Source of the DNA: Actinomadura litoris
GTDB lineage: Bacteria; Actinomycetota; Actinomycetes; Streptosporangiales; Streptosporangiaceae
Length of the DNA stretch: 64,000 nucleotides
Reading direction: 5' to 3'
Assembly: GCF_009733595.1 (NCBI RefSeq)
Contig: NZ_WOFH01000005.1
Location: 408,406 to 472,405, forward strand
Positions 31,940-41,204 of this stretch are shown one piece after another (position 1 is the stretch's first letter; every line of letters begins with the position of its first letter). The notes under the pieces are model-generated. The model did not search any database. It was not told the origin of the DNA and was given only the letters and a program-made list of their open reading frames with translations. The translations under genes were made by a program, and so were the position numbers.

Positions 31940-33775
31940 ATGGGGCACTACAAGAGCAACCTCCGGGACCTGGAGTTCAACCTCTTCGAGGTGTTCAGGC
32001 GCCAGGACCTCCTCGGCAGCGGCCCGTACGCGGAACTGGACGAGGACACCGCGCGCAGCGTCCTCGACGAGGTGAACCGGCTCGCCGAGGGCCCGCTCGC
32101 CGAGTCCTTCGAGGACGCCGACCGGCACCCGCCGGTGTTCGACCCGGCCGCGGGAACCGTGACGATGCCCGAGTCGTTCAAGAAGTCGTTCAAGGCGTGG
32201 ATGGACTCCGAGTGGTACCGCCTCGACCTCGCCCCCGAGTTCGGCGGCAGCGGCGCGCCCCGCTCGCTCACCTGGGCGGTCGCCGAGCAGGTGCTCGGCG
32301 CGAACCCGGCCGTCTACACCTTCGCCTCCGGGCCCGGCTTCGCCCAGATCCTCTGGCACATCGGCACGCCCGAGCAGAAGCGGTTCGCCGAGTTGGCGCT
32401 GGAGCGGCGGTGGGGCGCCACGATGGTGCTGACCGAGCCCGACGCCGGGTCGGACGTGGGGGCGGGACGGGCCAAGGCGGTCCGGCAGCCCGACGGCACC
32501 TGGCACATCGAGGGCGTCAAGCGCTTCATCACCTCGGCCGAGCACGACATGGCCGAGAACATCTTCCACCTGGTGCTGGCCCGCCCCGAGGGCGCCGGGC
32601 CCGGCACCAAGGGGCTGTCGATGTTCCTCGTCCCGAAGTACCTGGTCGACCTGGAGACCGGTGAGCTGGGGGAGCGCAACGGCGCCCACGTCACCGGCGT
32701 CGAGAAGAAGATGGGCCTGAAGGTCTCCACGACCTGCGAGCTGACCTTCGGCGAGAAGGAGCCCGCGGTCGGGTACCTGGTCGGCGACGTGCACCAGGGC
32801 ATCCGGCAGATGTTCCTGGTCATCGAGTACGCGCGCATGATGGTCGGTACCAAGGCCATCGCGACGCTGTCCACCGGCTACCTCAACGCGCTGGAGTTCG
32901 CGAAGGAGCGCGTCCAGGGCGCCGACATGACGCGGATGACCGACAAGACCGCGCCGCGCGTCACGATCACCCACCACCCCGACGTCCGGCGCAGCCTCAT
33001 GACGCAGAAGGCGTACGCCGAGGGCATGCGGGCGCTGGTGCTGCTGACCGCGTCCTACCAGGACGCCGTCCAGGTCGCCCAGCACGAGGGACGCGCCGAC
33101 GAGCGGTCCGAGAAGATCAACGACCTGCTGCTGCCGATCGTCAAGGGCTTCGGCTCCGAGCGGGCCTACGCGCTGCTCGGCGCCGAGTCGCTCCAGACCC
33201 TCGGCGGCTCCGGGTTCTTGCAGGACTACCCGATCGAGCAGTACATCCGTGACTCCAAGATCGACACCCTGTACGAGGGCACCACCGCCATCCAGGGCCA
33301 GGACCTGTTCTTCCGCAAGATCCTGCGCGACAACGGCGCCGCGCTGAACGCCCTGCTCGGCGAGATCGAGGCGTTCGCGGGCGGCGAGGCGGGCAACGGC
33401 CGCCTCAAGAACGAGCGCGGCCTGCTCGGCCGCGGGCTCGACGACGTCCGCGGCATCCTGGAGCCGATGGTCGGCTGGGCGGTCGGCTCGCTGGAGAACC
33501 CGAAGGAGCTGTACCGGGTCGGCCTCAACTCCACCCGGCTGCTGCTCGCCCTCGGCGACCTGATCGTCGGCTGGCTGCTGTGCCGGCAGGCCGAGATCGC
33601 GCTGAACGCGCTCGGCGGCGACGGCGTCTCGGAGTCCGACCAGGCGTTCTACACCGGCAAGGTCGCCGCCGCGCAGTTCTTCTGCCAGACCGTCCTGCCG
33701 CGGCTGGCCGCCGACCGCGCGGTCACCGAGGCCACCACGCTGGACGTCATGGAGCTTCCCGAAGAGGCGTTCTGA
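31940..33775 (+). CDS. FadE5-like acyl-CoA dehydrogenase
   Basis: A 611-residue FAD enzyme, the same length as mycobacterial FadE5 and longer than ordinary acyl-CoA dehydrogenases (about 380) because of N- and C-terminal additions. Core motifs are LAPEFGGSG, MVLTEPDAGSDVGAGRAKAV, LQTLGGSGFLQDYPIEQYIR, and the catalytic Glu446 in DTLYEGTTAIQGQDLFFRKI. It would introduce the 2,3-double bond into medium- or long-chain acyl-CoA in beta-oxidation. It is monocistronic; the upstream region has a CRP-type site and a TACTG/CAGTA palindrome that suggest catabolite or fatty-acid control. A hairpin follows the stop. Confidence 0.93.
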   Translation: MGHYKSNLRDLEFNLFEVFRRQDLLGSGPYAELDEDTARSVLDEVNRLAEGPLAESFEDADRHPPVFDPAAGTVTMPESFKKSFKAWMDSEWYRLDLAPEFGGSGAPRSLTWAVAEQVLGANPAVYTFASGPGFAQILWHIGTPEQKRFAELALERRWGATMVLTEPDAGSDVGAGRAKAVRQPDGTWHIEGVKRFITSAEHDMAENIFHLVLARPEGAGPGTKGLSMFLVPKYLVDLETGELGERNGAHVTGVEKKMGLKVSTTCELTFGEKEPAVGYLVGDVHQGIRQMFLVIEYARMMVGTKAIATLSTGYLNALEFAKERVQGADMTRMTDKTAPRVTITHHPDVRRSLMTQKAYAEGMRALVLLTASYQDAVQVAQHEGRADERSEKINDLLLPIVKGFGSERAYALLGAESLQTLGGSGFLQDYPIEQYIRDSKIDTLYEGTTAIQGQDLFFRKILRDNGAALNALLGEIEAFAGGEAGNGRLKNERGLLGRGLDDVRGILEPMVGWAVGSLENPKELYRVGLNSTRLLLALGDLIVGWLLCRQAEIALNALGGDGVSESDQAFYTGKVAAAQFFCQTVLPRLAADRAVTEATTLDVMELPEEAF

Positions 33776-33815
33776 CCGCTTCCGGTTCCGCGCGGCGCGG
33801 AGGCGCAGGTAGCGG

Positions 33816-33851
33816 CGGGGACCCCGGTGGTCTCGCGCGCCGGGGCCCCTG
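33816..33851 (+). terminator. GC-rich hairpin after fadE
   Basis: GGGGACCCCGG pairs with CCGGGGCCCC across a 12-base loop with one A.C mismatch. It lies 40 bases after the dehydrogenase stop. No T-tract is present. Confidence 0.5.
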
Positions 33852-33919
33852 CGTGCGGGGCGCGGTGTCACTACTGTGGGCCGCGTCCCTCCGCCTCCCC
33901 CAGCGAAACCGGAGTGCCG

Positions 33920-35581
33920 ATGCGCGCCGACCCAGCGAGCGTCCCCGCCTCTGCGAGGATCCCCCTAGCCCTCTCCCTCGCCGCGGTGCTGGTCGCCGCG
34001 GGCTGCTCGGACGCGGGCAAGGCCGAGACCAGCGATCCGCCGACGGCCAAGGGGAGCGGCGGTGCCCGGCCCAGCAGCGCCCAGCCGGCCGGGAAGTACG
34101 TCAGGGAGGGCTGGTTCGGCGGCGGGACGAGCGGGCTGCACGCGCGCCTTGAGATCAAGGCGGTCGAGCGGCAGGCCGCGAAGTCGGTGGTGCGCTACAG
34201 CGTGACGTCGCTGGACACGGCCGCGAAGTCGGTGCCGATGCCGATGAGCGTGATCGACCCGGTCGGGCGCGAGTTCTACCGCGCCGCCGCGGCCGCGGGC
34301 GGCGACCAGTTCGCGCCGGGCGCGACGCGCGAGCTGGTCGCCGAGATCCCGCCGCTGCCGCCGACCGTCCAGCAGGTCACGGTGCTCACGCCGGGCACGA
34401 CGGGGGAGTTCACCGGGATCCCCGTGACCTCGGGCGGCGCGGGCGGCGGCTCCCCCCAGAACACGCCCGGCGGCGTGCCGGGCGGCGTGCCGGGGTCGGG
34501 GGGCTCCACCGGGACCGGCGGTTCGGGGGCGCCCGCCGGATACCTCGCGGCGGCGCCGAACCCCTCGCCCTCGCCGTCGGTGTCGTCGTCGGTGTCGAGC
34601 GCGCCGTCCGGGATGCCGACCATGCCGGGCACCGGAAGCTCGCCCGGGATGCCGGTCGACCTCTACGACATCACCGAGGGCGAGATCAAGGACGTCACCT
34701 CCAGCGGGTCCGACATGACCGTCAACCTGCGCACCGACGTGCTGTTCGCGTCCAACTCGGCGAAGCTGTCGGGCAACGCCAAGAGCGTGCTGGACGAGGC
34801 CGCCAAGGAGATCAAGGAGAAGGCCGACCCCACCCGGCGGCCGCTGACCCTCAACGGCCACACCGACAGCAAGGGCAGCGACTCCTACAACCTCAAGCTG
34901 TCGCGCGACCGCGCCGAGGCGGTGATGAAGGAGCTGAAGAACCGGCTGGGCGACTCCTACAAGTACTCCGCGCACGGCAAGGGCGAGGCCGAACTGATCG
35001 CCAAGGAGGGCGGCAAGGACGACGCGCAGGCCCGCGCCCGCAACCGCCGCGTCGAGATCTCCTACGACGTCCGGCAGCAGACCCCCGGGACCAGCGGCAC
35101 CTCCACCGCCCCCGCCGACGGACGCGGCGGAACCGCGTCCCCGGCCCCCTTCCGTCCCCAGGACGGCACGAAGGTCGCCAGCCGTTATGGCCGTTTCGGC
35201 GCCGACAAGCGACGGCTCGACGTCAAGCCCTTCTACCGGGACGGCGCCTACATCGTCGGCGTCTTCGACATCGTCAACGAAGGCCCCGGGCAGACCCCTG
35301 CGAACGCCACGTACGCGCACAAGGACTACCCGGGCGGGATCTTCACGTCCTTCTCGATCCTCGCGCCCGGCGGCAAGGACGTGTTCCGCGCCGTCCGCAT
35401 AGGCCCAGCGACCGCGGGGGCGTCCGCGTCATACGTCGCGTCCGGCTCGGCGGCCTACCGAACGGCCGTCAACGAGCCGGTCCGCGTAGTCGTCTACATG
35501 CCCGCCCCGCCCGGCAACACCACGTCCGTGGTCTTCGACGGCGGCCCCTTCGGCAAGGTGAACAACGTCCCCGTGTCCTGA
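33920..35581 (+). CDS. OmpA-domain lipoprotein
   Basis: A 553-residue lipoprotein. The signal ends in the lipobox LVAAGC, followed by an extracellular domain (residues 60-170), a Gly/Ser/Pro linker, and an OmpA-like peptidoglycan-binding domain at about 246-382 (DVLFASNSAKLSGNAKSVLD, LNGHTDSKGSDSYNLKLSRD, NRRVEISY). A C-terminal domain of about 150 residues (RYGRFGADKRRLDVKPFYRD) is not recognised. OmpA domains bind diaminopimelate-containing peptidoglycan, so the protein probably links membrane and wall. The ATG at 33920 with GGAG upstream gives the correct lipobox position; longer frames lack one. Confidence 0.85.
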   Translation: MRADPASVPASARIPLALSLAAVLVAAGCSDAGKAETSDPPTAKGSGGARPSSAQPAGKYVREGWFGGGTSGLHARLEIKAVERQAAKSVVRYSVTSLDTAAKSVPMPMSVIDPVGREFYRAAAAAGGDQFAPGATRELVAEIPPLPPTVQQVTVLTPGTTGEFTGIPVTSGGAGGGSPQNTPGGVPGGVPGSGGSTGTGGSGAPAGYLAAAPNPSPSPSVSSSVSSAPSGMPTMPGTGSSPGMPVDLYDITEGEIKDVTSSGSDMTVNLRTDVLFASNSAKLSGNAKSVLDEAAKEIKEKADPTRRPLTLNGHTDSKGSDSYNLKLSRDRAEAVMKELKNRLGDSYKYSAHGKGEAELIAKEGGKDDAQARARNRRVEISYDVRQQTPGTSGTSTAPADGRGGTASPAPFRPQDGTKVASRYGRFGADKRRLDVKPFYRDGAYIVGVFDIVNEGPGQTPANATYAHKDYPGGIFTSFSILAPGGKDVFRAVRIGPATAGASASYVASGSAAYRTAVNEPVRVVVYMPAPPGNTTSVVFDGGPFGKVNNVPVS

Positions 35582-35690
35582 GGCCGTCCCGCGGGCTCTT
35601 GGTGAAGGTGCCGCTACGGCGCCACGCCGGGCGGCGTGCCCTCGCCCGATCCCGCGCGAGCGCCGCGTGGAGCCGTCCGGTGAGAACGGC

Positions 35691-35810
35691 CTATTCGGCG
35701 ACGATCCGGCCAAGCCGGTCCCGTAGCGGCCCGCGGATCCCGCTCTGACGCCCCACGTCCGACCCGAACAACGCGTCACCGGTCTCAGCGGCGGCGATTC
35801 CCGCCGTCAT
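35691..35810 (-). CDS. Possible 39-residue ORF coupled to the STAND gene
   Basis: The ATG shares its A with the TGA of the STAND gene (TGATG overlap), the usual form of translational coupling. The ORF encodes MTAGIAAAETGDALFGSDVG followed by 19 more residues. Third codon positions are almost all G or C. There is no recognisable family. It could be a real coupled small protein or a chance frame; about 110 bases without a gene follow to the OmpA gene end. Confidence 0.35.
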   Translation of the reverse strand: MTAGIAAAETGDALFGSDVGRQSGIRGPLRDRLGRIVAE

Positions 35811-38356
35811 CAGGCGGTGTCGGTGATCGCACCGTCCAGGCTGGTGCGCCGGAGATCCAGCGTGCTCAGGTCGCATTCGCGCAGGTCGACATCGGCCAGG
35901 TCACATTCGCGGAACGAGGTGTGGTCGAGGATCGCGCCGGTGAAGACCGCGCCGTCCAGGATCGCCGGCTGGATCATCGCCTTGCCCAGCCGCGTGAAGG
36001 CGATGGTCGCGTTGACCATCTCGCTGTAGCCGAACCCCGCCTCGGTCAGGTCGGCACCGGCGAGATTGGCGCCGGTCAGGTCGGCACCGGAAAAGACCGC
36101 GCCGCGTGCGGAGGCGCGCGACAGATCCGCACCGGCGAGATTGGCGCCGGCGAACGCCATCTTGTCGAGGTCCAATCCGCGCAGATCGGCGCCGGAGAGA
36201 TCGAGTTCCTCCTCCGCGTTGTCGGCACGCCACTGGTTGAAGGCGAACGGCCCTTGCCTCAGGATGTCGATGACCCTCGCCGCCCGCTTTGGCATGTCCG
36301 CCTCCCCGTCGAGACGTCCCGCCTGCTCAGGGCCACCGGTGGTGGAGGCGACGGGCGTGTTGAGGGCGGCGACCCCCTCCCTGGCACCGGCGAGTTCTGC
36401 GGCGAGTTCCTCGTCGAACGGATACATCTCCGCCACCGCCTCCATCATCGTGAGGCGGGTGCTCAGCAGTCTCAGTGCGTTGTCCCGATCGCCGTCGCCC
36501 TTGGCCAGGCCGGCGAGGCGTTGGAAGGCCAGGCTCGCCTCCAGGGCCGTTTCCGGGCCCTTGTTCGCCTGGAAGAGCCGGGTACGGATCGTTGAGCACT
36601 CGGCCCAGATCTCGTATTCCTTGTCTTTGTGCTCCGGCAGATCGAGCACGCGGTACACCTCGCCGAGGTGCTGCAGCGAGTTGGCGAGCCGCTGGTCTGC
36701 CTCCATAAAGGTCGGATGCTCGGCTGCCAGCTCGTGGTAGATGTCCACGGCGACCGTGAGCGCGTCCTCGGCCGCCGCCAGCCGGCCGTCGGCGAACCGG
36801 GCCTGGCCGCAGGTGTCGTATGCGGCGCCGAGGCAGAACCGGGCCTCGTCGCGCTGCGGGTGAGTGGCGGCCCACTCCGCCACGGCGGACAAGGATCGTT
36901 CGGCCACCTCCCGTGCGGCGCGTGGGAAGCCGTGCCGGCCCAACATGGCGACCAGGTGGTCACGGATCTGACGGTGATGGCCGTTCCCTCCCGGCACGTA
37001 CGGCGTCATCTCTCCCAGCAGCGCCATACCCGCGTACTCGGCGTCCGGCTCCAGGCTCTCGACCACGCCGAGGACGAAGGCCGTCAGATCGCCCATCCCC
37101 TGGACCGCCACCAGATGCCGGCAGACCGCGACGTAGTCGCCGAACGTGCCGCCGTCGTGTGTGCGGCTGTAGTGCATGTTCAGGGCGCGCTCGTGGCGGT
37201 CGGCGATTGCGGGACCTTGGTACGGCGCCAGCATCTCCGCAATCCAGCGGTCGGCGAAGTAGACGGTCTCCCCGTCCCACCCCTCCCACGCGTTGAGCAA
37301 CCCGAGCTCGGCGAGCCGGGCCGCGGTGGCCCGCACGCTGTTGAGCGCCATCCGCTCGGGTTCCGGGCGGTGCCGCACGTCCGGATCGCCGGTGTCGCAG
37401 GCCACGGCCAGGTCGCGTGCGGTGATCGGGACGGTGGAGACCGCGGCCTGGAGCAATGTCTCCCGCTGTTGCCCCGTCAGCTCGGCCAGGACGAGACCGA
37501 GCGGCTCGGCCCCTGGTGTCACGGCCGCGAGCCGCGCCTCCGCCCCCGCGGGGTTCGCCGACAGCCAATCGTCGACCAGTTGCAGGGACCGTGGGTGCGG
37601 CGTGGACGTGCGGACCACTCGCTCCCGGGTGGCCGGATCCAGCGTGGACAGGAAGGGCAGTCCAGCGGCCAGCTCGATTCCCGCGGTGAGGTCCAAGGGG
37701 CCGAGCCGTAGGACACCGAGCCGCTTGTCCATGGTCGACGGCGGTAGCGGCGTCCGGCTGGTCACCAGCACCCGGCCCCGATCGGCGGCCTGGCACAGCC
37801 GGTCGAACGCCTCGCCGAAGCCGGGATCCAGCCAGCCCGTGCCACCCAGGTTCTGGCCCAGGTCGTCGAAGAGCAGGACCAGAGGGAACCTGCTCAGCAG
37901 TCGGCAGGCCGTGTCGAACATGGCGTCGTCCGACGGAGCCAGAGTGAGGGTCTCCATCATGCGCGCCAGCTCCGGAGGGAGTTCCTCGCCCCAACCGAAG
38001 AAGGCCTCTCTGACGCCTCGGAACAACTCTTGCGGAGACCATTTGCCCACGACGGCGGCTACTCCCCAGCCATCGGCCCGAAGACGCCCGAGCACCTGGC
38101 GGGCCAGGGCGCTCTTGCCCGCCCCCGCTTCCCCGGTGATCACAAGCCCGGCCGGGCCGGCGGCCAGCAGGTTCAGCGCGGTCCGCACGTCCGGCTCTCT
38201 GGCGAGGCTGGGCGAACCGAGACGTCGCACCTCCGGGCTCATGTTCGCTTCCATATTCACCATCGCCCTCTGGCCAGGCATAACGAATTCGACCGACCTG
38301 GTCCCGATTTCGGGTGAGCTTACTGGGTCATCGGCGATCTCTAAGGTGATCTTCAA
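35810..38356 (-). CDS. STAND-type NTPase with TPR-like and pentapeptide-repeat regions
   Basis: An 848-residue protein. The P-loop is GEAGAGKSALARQ (from residue 75), Walker B is FPLVLLFDDLG (157-167), and RVLVTSRTPLP (195-205) is the NB-ARC/STAND sensor motif. A winged-helix-like stretch (320-360) is followed by TPR-like helices (about 440-680). The C-terminus (about 735-845) has pentapeptide repeats (DLSGADLRGLDLDKMAFAGA, ADLTGANLAGADLTEAGFGY). STAND proteins are signal-triggered switches in regulation, immunity or cell death. The start at 38356 is a TTG without a clear ribosome site; it would include a TTA leucine codon at position 5. ATGs at 38278 and 38239 are alternatives. Confidence 0.8.
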   Translation of the reverse strand: MKITLEIADDPVSSPEIGTRSVEFVMPGQRAMVNMEANMSPEVRRLGSPSLAREPDVRTALNLLAAGPAGLVITGEAGAGKSALARQVLGRLRADGWGVAAVVGKWSPQELFRGVREAFFGWGEELPPELARMMETLTLAPSDDAMFDTACRLLSRFPLVLLFDDLGQNLGGTGWLDPGFGEAFDRLCQAADRGRVLVTSRTPLPPSTMDKRLGVLRLGPLDLTAGIELAAGLPFLSTLDPATRERVVRTSTPHPRSLQLVDDWLSANPAGAEARLAAVTPGAEPLGLVLAELTGQQRETLLQAAVSTVPITARDLAVACDTGDPDVRHRPEPERMALNSVRATAARLAELGLLNAWEGWDGETVYFADRWIAEMLAPYQGPAIADRHERALNMHYSRTHDGGTFGDYVAVCRHLVAVQGMGDLTAFVLGVVESLEPDAEYAGMALLGEMTPYVPGGNGHHRQIRDHLVAMLGRHGFPRAAREVAERSLSAVAEWAATHPQRDEARFCLGAAYDTCGQARFADGRLAAAEDALTVAVDIYHELAAEHPTFMEADQRLANSLQHLGEVYRVLDLPEHKDKEYEIWAECSTIRTRLFQANKGPETALEASLAFQRLAGLAKGDGDRDNALRLLSTRLTMMEAVAEMYPFDEELAAELAGAREGVAALNTPVASTTGGPEQAGRLDGEADMPKRAARVIDILRQGPFAFNQWRADNAEEELDLSGADLRGLDLDKMAFAGANLAGADLSRASARGAVFSGADLTGANLAGADLTEAGFGYSEMVNATIAFTRLGKAMIQPAILDGAVFTGAILDHTSFRECDLADVDLRECDLSTLDLRRTSLDGAITDTA

Positions 38357-38558
38357 AATGAGTCGGTCGAGGAGCTGAGTCCACCGCTGTGGGGCGTCGT
38401 TGAACTCGCCGCACGACAGGCACGGACTCGCCGCCTCGGGCAGGTCCGTGCCCGCCGCCTACCCGGTGACCGTCAGTTCCGGGCGGGCTGCACTCCGACG
38501 ACGTGGCGGCACGGTCCTTCCCCCGTGCCCCTGCCGCCGCGTCCCGGAAGGGTGGGCA

Positions 38559-38790
38559 CGTGAAAGCTCCTGAGGAGCCGGCCACCCTCCATGACGCCCT
38601 CGCCGCCTGCCGGCAGTTCTTGGGCGAGGTCGCCACTGAGACGCAGTACTACTTTCAGGGCAAGCGCGAGAATCCCGACAAGATGGCCTATCTGGGGAAC
38701 ATCATCGAACGTCACGCCGCCCGCGAGCGCGAGGTCAGGCGGAAGGCCGAAGGTGCGGGCCGGTCGTTGGTTCGGCGGCCCGCACCTTGA
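38559..38790 (+). CDS. Small hypothetical protein
   Basis: A 76-residue frame from a GTG with GGAAGGGTGG upstream. It reads VKAPEEPATLHDALAACRQF, then YYFQGKRENPDKMAYLGNII, and a charged helix ERHAAREREVRRKAEG. The predicted helix-rich, soluble character and codon pattern look protein-like, but no family is recognised. Its last 13 codons lie within a perfect terminator stem. It is convergent with the bkdC-like gene and divergent from the STAND gene. Confidence 0.45.
38750..38788. terminator. Bidirectional hairpin terminator
   Basis: AAGGTGCGGGCCG and CGGCCCGCACCTT form a perfect 13-bp stem with a 13-base loop, between the small ORF and the convergent E2 gene ending at 38803. Confidence 0.75.
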
Positions 38791-38802
38791 GCTGGGGTGA
38801 TG

Positions 38803-40230
38803 TTACGGAGATACCGCAAGCAGGCGGAGTGGGTCCGCCAGCAGGTCGCCTATGTCGCGGAGGACCTTCGAGCCCAGCTCGCCGTCGATGACGCGGTGGT
38901 CGAACGACAGTGACAGCGTGGTCACCTTGCGGATCGCCAGCTCGCCCTCGTGCACCCACGGCATGTCCCTGATCTGGCCGAACGCCAGGATCGCGGCCTC
39001 GCCGGGGGTGATGATCGGGGTCCCGGCGTCGACGCCGAACACCCCCACGTTGGTGATCGTGATCGTCCCGTCGGTCAGGTCGGCGGGGGACGCCTTGCCC
39101 GCGCGCGCCTTCGCGGTCAGCTCGTTCAACGCGCGCGCGAGGCCCGGCAGGCCCAGCGCCTGCGCGTCCTTCACCTTCGGGACGATCAGGCCCCGGTCGG
39201 TGGCCGCCGCGATGCCGAGGTTCACGTAGTGCTTGACCACGATCTCGGCGCCGTCCGGGCCGTCCGACCAGGAGGAGTTCACCATCGGGTGCCGCGCAAC
39301 GGCGGTGAGCAGCGCCCGCGCCACCAGCAGGAGCGGGGACACCTTCACGTCCGCGAACTCGGGCAGGTCGCGCAGCCGCTTCACGGTCTCCATGGTGGGC
39401 GTGACGTCCACCTGGAGGAACTCGGTGACATGCGGCGCGGTGAACGCCGAACCGCTCACGGCGGCGGCGGTCGCCTTGCGCACGCCCTTGACCGGCACCC
39501 GCTCCTCGCGGGCGCCCTGCGGGGCCTGCGGTGCGGCCTGTGCGGCCTGCGCCGCCTGGACGTCGTCGCGCGTGATGGAGCCCTGCGGACCCGTCCCGAC
39601 GATCGCGGTGAGGTCCACGCCGAGGTCCTTGGCCAGCTTGCGGACCGGCGGCTTGGCCAGCGGCAGGCCGTTGTCCACAGGCTGTGGAGAACCTTGGGCG
39701 GGGACCTTCGGGGCCGTAGCCTGGGCCGGCGGCGCCAGGGCCACGGGGGCGGTGGTCGGCGGCGGGGGCGGCGGTGGCGCGCCGTTGGCCGAGCCCTGCG
39801 CCGAGCCCTTGCGGGGACGGCGCTTGGTCGCCCCCTCGCGGACCCCGTACCCGACGAGGACGGGCTGGCGCTTGGGCTGGTCGGGCGTGACCGTGCCCGG
39901 CTCGTTCATGGCCGGTGCGTCCGCCTGCTCCGGCGCCGCCTGCTCGGCCGCCTGGCCGGGCTGCGCGGCGGCGCCGTCGCCGCCGGTGTCCACCGTGATG
40001 ATCGGGACGCCGACATCGACCGTCTGCCCCTCGGAGACCAGCAGCTCGGTCACCACGCCCTCGTACGGGCAGGGCAGCTCGACGATCGCCTTCGCCGTCT
40101 CGATCTCGACGATGATCTGGTGGATCTCGACCTCGTCACCCGGCTGGACGTGCCACCTGACGATCTCGGCCTCCGTCAGGCCCTCGCCCACGTCCGGGAG
40201 GCGAAACTGCTTCGGGCTCACCGGCGTCAC
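38803..40230 (-). CDS. bkdC: 2-oxoacid dehydrogenase E2 (dihydrolipoyl acyltransferase)
   Basis: A 475-residue E2 core enzyme. The single lipoyl domain has EIETAKAIVELPCPYEGVV (lipoyl Lys47). A Pro/Ala/Gln linker follows, then the subunit-binding domain (PVRKLAKDLGVDLTAIVGTG) and a catalytic domain ending in LSLSFDHRVIDGELG with the active-site His. It accepts acyl groups from E1 and passes them to CoA. The GTG start overlaps the E1 beta stop (GTGA). The complex type is judged branched-chain from the separate E1 alpha and beta subunits and the single lipoyl domain; pyruvate cannot be excluded. No E3 gene is present in the window. Confidence 0.9.
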   Translation of the reverse strand: MTPVSPKQFRLPDVGEGLTEAEIVRWHVQPGDEVEIHQIIVEIETAKAIVELPCPYEGVVTELLVSEGQTVDVGVPIITVDTGGDGAAAQPGQAAEQAAPEQADAPAMNEPGTVTPDQPKRQPVLVGYGVREGATKRRPRKGSAQGSANGAPPPPPPPTTAPVALAPPAQATAPKVPAQGSPQPVDNGLPLAKPPVRKLAKDLGVDLTAIVGTGPQGSITRDDVQAAQAAQAAPQAPQGAREERVPVKGVRKATAAAVSGSAFTAPHVTEFLQVDVTPTMETVKRLRDLPEFADVKVSPLLLVARALLTAVARHPMVNSSWSDGPDGAEIVVKHYVNLGIAAATDRGLIVPKVKDAQALGLPGLARALNELTAKARAGKASPADLTDGTITITNVGVFGVDAGTPIITPGEAAILAFGQIRDMPWVHEGELAIRKVTTLSLSFDHRVIDGELGSKVLRDIGDLLADPLRLLAVSP

Positions 40231-41204
40231 CACGCGAAGGTCCGGTCGACCGCGTCCAGGATGCGGTCGAGGTCGGGCAGGTACTGTTCCTCGACCCGCG
40301 ACGGCGGGTACGGCGTGGAGAAGCCGCCGACCCGCAGCACCGGGGCCTCCAGCCGGTAGAAGCACCGCTCGGTGATCCGCGCGGCCAGCTCGGCGCCGTA
40401 GCCGTTGAACACCGGCGCCTCGTGGACGACGACGCAGCGTCCCGTCCGGTCGACCGAGGCCGTCACCGTGTCGATGTCGAGCGGGTTGAGCGAGCGCAGG
40501 TCGATGACCTCGACCGAGCGTCCGTCCTCGGCGGCAGCGGCGGCCGCCTCCAGGCACGTCTTCACCGACGGCCCGTAGGCCAGCACCGTCACGTGCTCGC
40601 CCGGCCGGACGACCTTCGCCGCGTGCAGCGGCGTCCAGTCGGTCGACTCGGTGTCGACCTCGGCCTTGTCCCAGTACCGCCGCTTGGGCTCGAAGAAGAT
40701 CACCGGGTCGGGGGAGGCGATCGCCTGCTGGATCATCGAGTAGGCGTCCACCGGGTTGGAGCAGCTCACCACCCGCAGCCCCGCCGTGTGCGTGAAGTAC
40801 GCCTCCGGCGACTCCGAGTGGTGCTCGACCGCGCCGATGCCGCCGCCGCACGGGATCCGCACCACGACCGGCAGCGACAGCGCCCCGAGCGAGCGCATCC
40901 GCATCTTCGCGAGCTGGGTGATGATCTGGTCGGCCGCCGGGAACACGAACCCGTCGAACTGGATCTCCACGACCGGGCGGTACCCGCGCAGCGCGAGCCC
41001 GATCGCCGTCCCGACGATGCCCGACTCGGCGAGCGGGGTGTCGATGACCCGCTCCTCGCCGAAGTCCTTCTGGAGCCCGTCGGTGATCCGGAAGACGCCG
41101 CCGAGCTTGCCGACGTCCTCGCCCATCACGAGGACCTTCGGGTCGTTCTCCATGGCCTTGCGCAGGCCCGTGTTCATCGCCTTGCCGAGCGTCAGGGTCG
41201 TCAC
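40227..41204 (-). CDS. bkdB: 2-oxoacid dehydrogenase E1 beta subunit
   Basis: A 325-residue subunit of the E1 heterotetramer. It contains VLVMGEDVGKLGGVFRITDG, the conserved IDTPLAESGIVGTAIGLAL and EIQFDGFVFPAADQIITQLA segments, RIPCGGGIGAVEHHSESPEA with the active-site His pair, and a C-terminal transketolase domain (VIDLRSLNPLDIDTV). With the alpha subunit it decarboxylates the 2-oxoacid using thiamine diphosphate. The GTG start overlaps the alpha stop by 4 bases, and its own stop overlaps the E2 start, so all three genes are translationally coupled. Confidence 0.93.
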   Translation of the reverse strand: MTTLTLGKAMNTGLRKAMENDPKVLVMGEDVGKLGGVFRITDGLQKDFGEERVIDTPLAESGIVGTAIGLALRGYRPVVEIQFDGFVFPAADQIITQLAKMRMRSLGALSLPVVVRIPCGGGIGAVEHHSESPEAYFTHTAGLRVVSCSNPVDAYSMIQQAIASPDPVIFFEPKRRYWDKAEVDTESTDWTPLHAAKVVRPGEHVTVLAYGPSVKTCLEAAAAAAEDGRSVEVIDLRSLNPLDIDTVTASVDRTGRCVVVHEAPVFNGYGAELAARITERCFYRLEAPVLRVGGFSTPYPPSRVEEQYLPDLDRILDAVDRTFAW

